A DNA stretch of 8,654 nucleotides, from the NCBI GenBank assembly GCA_947179265.1, contig CAMXBB010000045.1:1-8654 (forward strand), given 5' to 3'. This stretch comes from an uncultured Bacillota bacterium. GTDB taxonomy: Bacteria; Bacillota_I; Bacilli_A; RF39; UBA660. The notes beneath the pieces are model-generated. The model was not told the DNA's origin and did not search any database. It saw only the letters and a program-made list of their open reading frames with translations. Within the stretch, counting starts at the first letter, position 1. The number at the start of each line of letters is the position of its first letter. A program made the translations under genes and the position numbers. Below, one piece after another: positions 1 through 7,117 of the stretch.

Positions 1-2622
1 ATGTGAAATTCTTTGTCTTTTATTAATTAAAGTTTGAAGATCTCTACTTATTTCTTGTAAGTTATTTATTTTCTTGCCACTTCTAGTAATATATTCTATT
101 TTGTTTTGCTTTAAAGAGTTAAAGTGAACTTCAAACAAATTCAAATTTTTAGGGATTTTCTCTGTCAATTCTAAATTTAACTTATTATCATCATAAATTA
201 CATCTACGATTTCTGGGTATATTAAATCTGATTTAGGTTCTTCTTTTTCCCATTTTATTTCAATGGGGTCAAATTGCTTCTTACTAGGAACTAATGTTAA
301 TGTATAACTATTTTCAGAACCAAAGCAATATTCTAAAATCAATTTAACTTCAACATCTTCTTGAAGAGGAAAGGCATCTGATTCCGCTTTTGCAACAAAA
401 GATTCATTTTGTTCACCAATAAATGATTTATTTAATGGAAGGATATAATTATTTTGTCCCGCAGATAGAGTTAATCTTTCAGGTACTAAAATAGTAAACT
501 TCTTACCAATGATATTTTCACATTCTTGATTATCTACTAATACTAGATTATCAAACATACCATTTTTAATTATTTCTAACGATAACTTAGGAAGCTTTTC
601 ATACCATGTCACTTCATGATTATTAATTCTTTCTATAATGGTATCAACACCGTTAATTAATGATTTATTAATAATTATTCTATCATCAGTTAAGCTTTCT
701 AAGAAATCAGGAATTATAACCATTGTCGAATCCTTATCATATTTTTCAAGAATAACATTCATTGCGGCTTCAAACTCTTCAACCATCTTGTTATAACAAT
801 CAGAATCAAATCTAATTGACCAAACCTTATGATTGTCTGGAGTACCTATTAATGAAATATATTCCTTTTTCTCTTTTACTAAAACTGAATATAGTCCACC
901 ACTAGCACATATATTATCAATAAACTCATTTGGATAGGAGATATTAAACTTTCTCCCATATTCAGAAATATAAATCTCATAACATGTTTTCTCATTAACT
1001 ATTTGATAATAAATTGGAATTTCAACTGGTCCGCAATGAACAAACCTATTTTTCTTTCTTTCAAGTTTTGAAATAGAGAAATCTTCACCACAAAAATCAA
1101 GGACAGTTTCAATCTTTTCATTAGCTTCTAAAGATTCGCCAGCTAAGATTGATCTCCATACAGGATAACTTTGTGGATAAATAGATGTAAAATTTCTTCT
1201 TAATGCTGCTGATGAAAATTCATCAAAGTTGTCATTAATATCATACACAATGATTCCATTTGTACCAAAATCTTGTTTCCTAGACATTAGTTTTAAGAAA
1301 CTTGAATAGTTATCATTCCTGTAGGAATTTAAATAACAGTTATTAGTGTTAGCATAAGATACAATATTATTCTCATACATAATTCCATCAAAACAAGTAC
1401 TACAATTAACAGCATTATCATCACTATAAAGTCTACTATCCAATGAATTAATAGATGCATATTTAAATGGTTGTTTTGCATTAATAACAATTTCTTTTTC
1501 TTTTAATAATAAAGATAATGATTTTGTAATTTGATCTATGACTTCTTTAGAACCAAGAACATCAGCAAAGAACGTACCTATAGCATTACCATTAATTAAT
1601 AATGAATAAGCTTGACCACGGGTTGATTCTAATTCTGATTCAATCATTTCTATGTCATATTTATAAGATTCAATTAATTCCAAATTTTCTTTAAGATTAT
1701 ATTTATAAATTAAGATCTCGAAATCAGTTGAACTAGAGATAATAATTTCAGTAAAAACATAATTTGTAATATCATACATTATGTGATTATTCGCTTCTTC
1801 AACTTTACCATACGATTCAACATATTCATATCTATTCATCATAATATAAATAAATAGTGATTTTAAAATTTTCTTATACCTATCAAACGAATTGTTAAAA
1901 TTAATTTGATTCTGCTTAATATCAGAATAAGACTTCCATACACTTGAATAATCAACATTACCCATTAATGCATTATTAGGTGTTGAATAATCTTTTTCAA
2001 TAACTTCTTCGAATTCATTTTTAAAATGGAATCTAACTCTATTTAGTCTGCGATTAATTTCATCTATGGTATTGAAATCATCCTCACCAAATAAAGCCGG
2101 ATTATTTTTCATAATAGATGCCTTTGTATTAAGCAACCTAGAAATATCTTTAAAGAATGCTAATAATACCTGGTTTTCTTTGATGTTATAGGTATATCTT
2201 TTAACTGTAGATGATACCTTTTCAACATTAGAAAGTTTTTCTCTAATTGAACTACCTGACTTATTAGCCAACCACACTAAGGTTTTTGAATCAACATTCT
2301 TAAGTTTTTCTTTGCGTACAAGCTTTTGTTCTTTGATAATATCCTTGTGTGGTTTTTCTAGGATATTTTCCATATGGTCAATTGTATATTCATATAAGGC
2401 ATGAATATCATCTTTTAAATAAACTAAAGGGGAAAAACAAGCTTGATAAAAATCATGTGCTCTTTTTGCATAATTTACTCCCAAATCATTTAAAGGATAA
2501 TTAGTAACATTATCTCTCTTTACTAAAGAATTATACATGTGAATGTATGATAGATAAGTCACATATGAATTATTCAATTTTCCATTCACATATAAAGCAT
2601 CATAATATTTATCTAAGCTCAT
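1..2622 (-). CDS. Very large uncharacterised protein in McrC position, possibly DUF2357/DUF524-related; C-terminus beyond the window
   Basis: ATG at 2622 follows GGAGGT by 7 bases. I translated the frame codon by codon and found no stop down to base 1, giving at least 874 residues. The first 260 residues are mainly helical. Around 135-155 the protein reads KVSSTVKRYTYNIKENQ; the Y145-N-x-x-E149-N150 part resembles the D-x-x-E-N-R linker of DUF2357/DUF524 proteins, the large McrC-like partners of McrB-type ATPases. Residues about 300-700 are alpha/beta without recognised motifs. Residues about 680-790 look like a beta-rich module, with PERLTLSAGQNNYILPL (714 onward), FPLQEDVEVKLILEY (about 751-765) and SYTLTLVP. 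The visible end (about 810-874) is polar, becoming helical and Lys-rich. No PD-(D/E)xK, HKD, HNH or HEPN motif was found, so any nuclease domain would have to lie past base 1. No transmembrane segment or signal peptide was seen. It is the last visible gene of the coupled operon. A McrC-type partner role is inferred from position and one weak motif; a dedicated target-recognition protein is equally possible. Confidence 0.75.
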   Translation of the reverse strand, partial: MSLDKYYDALYVNGKLNNSYVTYLSYIHMYNSLVKRDNVTNYPLNDLGVNYAKRAHDFYQACFSPLVYLKDDIHALYEYTIDHMENILEKPHKDIIKEQKLVRKEKLKNVDSKTLVWLANKSGSSIREKLSNVEKVSSTVKRYTYNIKENQVLLAFFKDISRLLNTKASIMKNNPALFGEDDFNTIDEINRRLNRVRFHFKNEFEEVIEKDYSTPNNALMGNVDYSSVWKSYSDIKQNQINFNNSFDRYKKILKSLFIYIMMNRYEYVESYGKVEEANNHIMYDITNYVFTEIIISSSTDFEILIYKYNLKENLELIESYKYDIEMIESELESTRGQAYSLLINGNAIGTFFADVLGSKEVIDQITKSLSLLLKEKEIVINAKQPFKYASINSLDSRLYSDDNAVNCSTCFDGIMYENNIVSYANTNNCYLNSYRNDNYSSFLKLMSRKQDFGTNGIIVYDINDNFDEFSSAALRRNFTSIYPQSYPVWRSILAGESLEANEKIETVLDFCGEDFSISKLERKKNRFVHCGPVEIPIYYQIVNEKTCYEIYISEYGRKFNISYPNEFIDNICASGGLYSVLVKEKKEYISLIGTPDNHKVWSIRFDSDCYNKMVEEFEAAMNVILEKYDKDSTMVIIPDFLESLTDDRIIINKSLINGVDTIIERINNHEVTWYEKLPKLSLEIIKNGMFDNLVLVDNQECENIIGKKFTILVPERLTLSAGQNNYILPLNKSFIGEQNESFVAKAESDAFPLQEDVEVKLILEYCFGSENSYTLTLVPSKKQFDPIEIKWEKEEPKSDLIYPEIVDVIYDDNKLNLELTEKIPKNLNLFEVHFNSLKQNKIEYITRSGKKINNLQEISRDLQTLINKRQRISH

Positions 2623-2625
2623 ATA

Positions 2626-4995
2626 TTAAACCTCCATTTTGTATTCTTCTGCTAAGTATCTTGCGGAATCCCAAACAAATGTTTCGGTGACTGAACGCAT
2701 AGCATTTTGATAATCAGGTAAAATTGAAGTTAATTCAGCTTCACTTAAGATACCTTCAATTACATCTAAGCATTCTGTCTTTTGGCTGCCAATTATATCA
2801 ATACCTCTTAACTTAGGCATTACCTTATGAACTAATGCCTCTTCAAAAGCGTACTTCAATGCTTTCATCTTTTTAGTTTCATCATCTTTGAATTCAGCAA
2901 CTAATGGATGAGACATCATATAGTTTTCAATTGATTGCCAAACACGATGACCTAAAGCTCTATTAACATTCTTTAAGGCATCATTGATTCTAACTATAAT
3001 ATCCATAAAATAGTTAGCTTCTTTTTCAGTTAACTCAGTCTTACCTTTAACCCATGAATTCCAAACTTCACGTTTAATTTTAGGTTGTTCAGGTTCTAAC
3101 TGCTTAACATTATACCTTTCAAATCTTTCAGGTCTTGGAAATGATAATATATTACCACGGTCAATAACCTTATCAGATAATGACTTAGTAGTTTCATCTT
3201 CATTCATTGTACCGACCCACTTAACATTATCTGTTAAGATAACTGAGTACTTTTCATTACCTGCTCCTAAATCAACTTCAAATCCAATATCCTTGTTTTC
3301 ACCACGACGCTCTTCTAACTTAGATAATAAATCACTAAAGTATAATTCAACATGAGCAAGATTCATTTCATCTAATAAAATGATTAAGACTCTATCAGAT
3401 AAATCCGTAATATTGTCCTTTGTTTCAGATTTAGATTTATCTGCTTGGAAAGATACTAATGCCCTTAATAATGAAGTTGCATTAAATCTCTTTTCAATGC
3501 TATTAAAATAACCAAATAAAGATTGTGGGCTATCCCAATCGGGTTGTACTGGAACTGATAAGAAATAGATTCCACCAAATCTTGAATATAATTGAGGGAG
3601 CTTAGACTTACCTGTTCCACTGACGCCGGCAAGTACTGTTAAAGGTGACATGTCAGATGTCTTTAATGAAGTATGGAATGAATAAAATAATCTACGTGAG
3701 AATTCATATCCTGATTGTTTACACATAGAAATGATGCGTTCAATCCATTCATTTTCATTGATTGTTGCTTTCTCTGATAATTCACAATCAACAAACCTTG
3801 GATAAGCAATTTCAATTGTTTCCGATGCAATGACTCCGCTCTTAACATTATCAACTCTAGAAGCAAGGTCATCTATTTGCTTCTTTAATTCTTGGGATAA
3901 TAATCTTTCAACTCTAATCTTGTTAAGCAATTGATCATTTTCATACTTAAGATGTTCACTATTATCCTTTTCATGAGTTAACATATCAATTTGATTTTGC
4001 ATTGTATAGATTTCCATTTGAAGCTTCCTATTTTCTTCATCAATTGTATTAAATCTAGAAGCCTTAAGCTTCATTTCTTCAAACTCAGTTGTCGAATATT
4101 GTCCATACTTTCTTACTAACTCTTCATTTAATTGAGATAAATGAGCAACCTTAGCTTCTAATTCAGTTTTATCAATAGATTCTGTTGAAATTGCAATGTT
4201 TTGAAGTTCTCTATAACGAACACTTAATTCATTCATCTTAACAATTAAATCAGCGTAAGACTTCTTATAGCTTTCAGACTCTGCCGCCAATTCAGCGTAT
4301 CTTTTACGAACCTCGACTTCAATTAGTTTTTCAAATATGTCTTGTTTACGTTTTAATTGTTTTTCACGCAAATCGATACTAGCTTGGGCTTCTTGAATAT
4401 GACCATTCTCTTCTAATGCCGTTTCATATTGCTTAATTGCAGCATTTAGATCATCAAGTTTTTGTTGAACAAGCTTCTCTTTTGTTTCAAGCAACTTCTT
4501 GAATTCTTCTGTTAATGTCTCAAATGCCTTTTTAAGTTTATCTTCTGACCATTTAACTGTATCTGTTGTAGTTGTTAAGTATTTATCATATTCTGTTTGA
4601 ATCTTTTTGATATTTGCTTCAAACTTAGCTAATAAATCTTTTTCTACTTCTTCTAGTTTTTTCGTCTTATAAGTATTAACATCAAGGTCAGCTTGGGCTT
4701 TCATTTTTGCCATTTCCTCACGCTTAACAACTAGATCTTTATTAAGCTTAGCACATTCCTCTTCAAGCTTTTTAAGTTCATTGGATTTTTCAGTTATATT
4801 TTTAGTTTTTTCAGTGAAAATATTTTGCTCTAAAACTGTTAATTCTTGTTTTTTTGCCTGATATTCACTTTCTAGTTTTTTCTTGATTCCTTCAAGATTA
4901 GAAACTTCTTTTTCTCTTTTAACAAGCCCTTGTTCTCTTACATCAAGAGCACTATTTCTTTCTTGTAAAGTTTTTTCTGTAATTTCTTTAGCCAT
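2626..4995 (-). CDS. Coiled-coil protein fused to a McrB-like AAA+ NTPase (CnuB-like)
   Basis: The protein has 789 residues. Residues about 10-385 are highly charged Lys/Glu/Leu-rich coiled coil, with probable breaks at TTTTDTVKW (141-149) and near 265-280 and 296-305. It replaces the DNA-binding N-terminal domain of classical McrB. The AAA+ module follows: Walker A GVSGTGKS (457-464), Walker B LIILLDEMN (537-545) and a sensor 1 segment VGTMNEDETT (594-603). An SDKVIDRG segment (607-614) offers the likely Arg finger R613. The C-terminal helical lid includes GHRVWQSIENY and VMPKLRGID, both common in McrB-like ATPases. McrB proteins form GTP- or ATP-driven hexamers that activate a McrC nuclease. 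The canonical McrB MNxxDRS string is absent because about 13 residues separate N598 from D612-R613, so nucleotide preference is open. The start at 4995 follows AAGGAGGG with good spacing. The next gene begins 3 bases past the stop and may encode the partner. Coiled coil plus this NTPase is the hallmark of CoCoNuT systems; that link is inferred. Confidence 0.9.
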   Translation of the reverse strand: MAKEITEKTLQERNSALDVREQGLVKREKEVSNLEGIKKKLESEYQAKKQELTVLEQNIFTEKTKNITEKSNELKKLEEECAKLNKDLVVKREEMAKMKAQADLDVNTYKTKKLEEVEKDLLAKFEANIKKIQTEYDKYLTTTTDTVKWSEDKLKKAFETLTEEFKKLLETKEKLVQQKLDDLNAAIKQYETALEENGHIQEAQASIDLREKQLKRKQDIFEKLIEVEVRKRYAELAAESESYKKSYADLIVKMNELSVRYRELQNIAISTESIDKTELEAKVAHLSQLNEELVRKYGQYSTTEFEEMKLKASRFNTIDEENRKLQMEIYTMQNQIDMLTHEKDNSEHLKYENDQLLNKIRVERLLSQELKKQIDDLASRVDNVKSGVIASETIEIAYPRFVDCELSEKATINENEWIERIISMCKQSGYEFSRRLFYSFHTSLKTSDMSPLTVLAGVSGTGKSKLPQLYSRFGGIYFLSVPVQPDWDSPQSLFGYFNSIEKRFNATSLLRALVSFQADKSKSETKDNITDLSDRVLIILLDEMNLAHVELYFSDLLSKLEERRGENKDIGFEVDLGAGNEKYSVILTDNVKWVGTMNEDETTKSLSDKVIDRGNILSFPRPERFERYNVKQLEPEQPKIKREVWNSWVKGKTELTEKEANYFMDIIVRINDALKNVNRALGHRVWQSIENYMMSHPLVAEFKDDETKKMKALKYAFEEALVHKVMPKLRGIDIIGSQKTECLDVIEGILSEAELTSILPDYQNAMRSVTETFVWDSARYLAEEYKMEV
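2630..2635 (-). promoter_or_regulatory. Ribosome-binding site GGAGGT of the large downstream gene
   Basis: GGAGGT encodes the last Glu-Val codons of the AAA+ protein and sits 7 bases before the ATG at 2622. The stop and start read TAA TAT ATG in one frame, so the next gene starts only three bases after the stop. This supports the start choice and shows tight coupling of the two proteins. Confidence 0.87.
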
Positions 4996-4999
4996 GTTA

Positions 5000-5007
5000 C
5001 CCTCCTT
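5000..5007 (-). promoter_or_regulatory. Ribosome-binding site AAGGAGGG of the coiled-coil AAA+ gene
   Basis: AAGGAGGG begins within the TAA stop of the preceding gene (5008-5006). Its GGAGG core is 5 bases from the ATG at 4995. The whole junction is 10 bases, leaving no room for a separate promoter or terminator. Confidence 0.87.
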
Positions 5008-7117
5008 AATTCCACTTAATTATTTCAGATTTATTGACCATAAAATCAACCAATCTTATAATTCCACTAATTATAATTTTTGCATGATTACTGTTAAAAT
5101 CATGTACTTGCTGATGCTTTTGTATGTAACTTAATGATGAAGTAATCACAAACAAGTCTTCTAATCCATATGAAGTAAATTCTTCACATACTTTCGGATT
5201 TTGTTTCATCATATCAATTAAAGCTAATAATTTAACTCTAAGCACTGCTGATGAGAATCCATCTTTAAAGCCTTTTTCGATGTTTTGTTCAACACCAATA
5301 AAATCTAATGAATCTAAAACATTATTGCCAATCTTTTCATCAGCATTAACATTAAATTTATTATCTATTAGAAATTGCCTTAACTCTTCATTTGAATTAA
5401 ATAAAGAATTAATATCCTTGTAACCCAATTTGAACTTGTTTTGAATTGTTATGACAATCTTACGAATTAATTCATCTAATATAGAATATGCATATGTTAA
5501 ATACTTACAGCTTTCTGTCGCATATGCATCATACATTGATAATAAATTGAATTTCAATTCAGTACATTCTTTACTACTGCTATTAAATATCTTATTGCCC
5601 AACTCAGCTCTTAAAACTTCTTCTGTAAAGGAATAATCACAGATAGTATTTTCAAAGTTAATTAACTCATTTAGTACCTTTGGCTTTACCTTATAACCAA
5701 ATGCAAATTCTAAGATATCAAATAAAATATCTATAAATAACTTAGGTGAAACATCAGAAACATTTGTTGAATGCTTACTCTCATCTCTATAATCTCGTTT
5801 AAACTGATACATAAGATTAATAAAGTTTGGATATTTCTTTGCAAGTTTAAACATATAGAAGTTAGAATCTTTTGTAGATAATACTAAATTCCAAGAAATA
5901 CATTCACCTAACTGAGCTTTATTCGGATCTCTAATGATTCTTTGAATAGATTTTTTATTGACAATTAATAATTTTTCCCCATTCTCACTAACATCAAATC
6001 CTACGGTTGCAGCAAAGCCTTTTAGCTTAATTTGATTATCTTTAATGTCTTTACCAAGACAATCATATTCAGCTCTATGTGGACTGGCTAAGGCTGCATT
6101 ATATAGAACCTTCTCATATAAATCACCAAGATTAACCATCGCATCCTTTACGATTTCATTTCTATGAACTCTAACCTCATAGTTTTTATCCTTAGATTCT
6201 TTTAAAACCTTAATTACATAGATTAATGGTAAGATGAAATCCTCATGACGAGGTTCAACTGGATTATTAAACAGGTTCTTCTTAATTTTCGCATACATCT
6301 TGCTGATTTCTTTATCATCTTGCTGACTAATTCTATAGTTCATAACACCTAGAATTAATTCCTTTACTGATTCATTAGTACTTTTGTTATAGAAATAATC
6401 ATATAAACCTTCATCATTTTCTAATGTAATTGGATTCTTTACAGACCATTTAGTTCCTCTAAAGTCAGCTGATGTTTCGACACTACTTACGAAATGATAT
6501 AAATGATCATCAATTTCAATAATCTTAACATTAACTAGATCTGAGTTGCCTAATTTCTTGAAGATATCTCTCTTAGCAATTGTAGCTATGTCATCATTAA
6601 ATCTTTTCTTAATGTCATATGTCTTAATCAACTTGTATGGTATTTCTTCTTTAAATGCATCCTTGTCTAATACAAAGCTATATGCATCAGCATATCTTTT
6701 TCCTTGAACAAATACTATATCATTACTATTACAATAACTTGATAATAAGCACTCACGATTATGATCAAAGAATAAATAACAATCCTCTGTTCTTAATTCC
6801 TTATAAACATTTTTAAGAACATCCTCACCTTTTGCTGTAACCTTATTGTTGATATCAATAAATTCTTTATTTTGTAAATCATTAAGAATCAAATCAACCA
6901 AATCCTTCTTTAACAATAGTCTTTCAGATAATTCTTGAGTTGTATAATATCTGCTTAATAATAAAGATAGTACTGCTCTTTCGAAGTGATTAAGCTCCGG
7001 TTTTTCACTAAATGTCATAATAACCTTAATATATGATACGGGTATAGCAAAATACTTTTGATATCTTGCTTTATCAACTGAAGGTGTTAATTTAGAACTA
7101 AAAATTACATCACTCAT
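5006..7117 (-). CDS. Uncharacterised protein with winged-helix-like N-terminus and putative tandem HEPN RNase region
   Basis: The protein has 703 residues and no family name was recognised. The start is the ATG at 7117, since GGAGGTGAT lies 8 bases upstream; a GTG at 7135 in the same frame would place the start before this site. Residues 43-101 (LNHFERAVL, then TTQELSERL, then a short beta hairpin) look like a winged helix. The middle (about 105-350) is mixed alpha/beta without known motifs. Residues 444-449 read RDESKH, preceded by an amphipathic helix (YPNFINLMYQFK) and followed by a Ser/Pro turn and a hydrophobic helix (LFIDILFDILEFA). This matches the R-[N/D/H]-x-x-x-H layout of HEPN ribonucleases. 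Near the C-terminus, KHQQVH (667-672) sits in the same setting, with Arg replaced by Lys. I infer one probably active and one degenerate HEPN domain, giving a metal-independent RNase possibly guided by the helicase and AAA+ protein. The fold is unproven. The gene stops with TAA 10 bases before the next start. Confidence 0.7.
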   Translation of the reverse strand: MSDVIFSSKLTPSVDKARYQKYFAIPVSYIKVIMTFSEKPELNHFERAVLSLLLSRYYTTQELSERLLLKKDLVDLILNDLQNKEFIDINNKVTAKGEDVLKNVYKELRTEDCYLFFDHNRECLLSSYCNSNDIVFVQGKRYADAYSFVLDKDAFKEEIPYKLIKTYDIKKRFNDDIATIAKRDIFKKLGNSDLVNVKIIEIDDHLYHFVSSVETSADFRGTKWSVKNPITLENDEGLYDYFYNKSTNESVKELILGVMNYRISQQDDKEISKMYAKIKKNLFNNPVEPRHEDFILPLIYVIKVLKESKDKNYEVRVHRNEIVKDAMVNLGDLYEKVLYNAALASPHRAEYDCLGKDIKDNQIKLKGFAATVGFDVSENGEKLLIVNKKSIQRIIRDPNKAQLGECISWNLVLSTKDSNFYMFKLAKKYPNFINLMYQFKRDYRDESKHSTNVSDVSPKLFIDILFDILEFAFGYKVKPKVLNELINFENTICDYSFTEEVLRAELGNKIFNSSSKECTELKFNLLSMYDAYATESCKYLTYAYSILDELIRKIVITIQNKFKLGYKDINSLFNSNEELRQFLIDNKFNVNADEKIGNNVLDSLDFIGVEQNIEKGFKDGFSSAVLRVKLLALIDMMKQNPKVCEEFTSYGLEDLFVITSSLSYIQKHQQVHDFNSNHAKIIISGIIRLVDFMVNKSEIIKWN

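Noticed and set aside
235..290. Possible PD-(D/E)xK active site (DPIEIKWEK) in the large protein
   Set aside because: There is no upstream Asp in a suitable beta-hairpin setting, and the segment follows directly on a beta-rich module rather than a nuclease core.
1060..1110. Hsp70/actin-like phosphate loop in the large protein (VLDFCGEDFS, about 507-516)
   Set aside because: It is a weak resemblance only; no second phosphate or adenosine motif was spotted downstream.
1336..1404. Possible zinc site in the large protein (C407-x-x-C410 with C429)
   Set aside because: No fourth ligand (Cys or His) is seen at suitable spacing.
3663..3872. Minus-strand open frame of 69 codons within the AAA+ gene
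   Set aside because: It is an out-of-frame shadow of the intact McrB-like gene with no start signal.
4883..5134. Plus-strand open frame of 83 codons
   Set aside because: It lies antisense to the AAA+ start and the end of the HEPN-like gene, has no ribosome-binding site seen, and has a composition typical of a reversed Lys/Glu-rich coiled coil.
5451..5636. Plus-strand open frame of 61 codons
   Set aside because: It lies fully antisense within the 703-residue gene, with no recognisable protein features.
6150..6180. Possible phospholipase-D HKD-like string (VHRNEIVKD) in the 703-residue protein
   Set aside because: The spacing does not match HxK(x4)D and there is no second copy, so a PLD nuclease is not supported.
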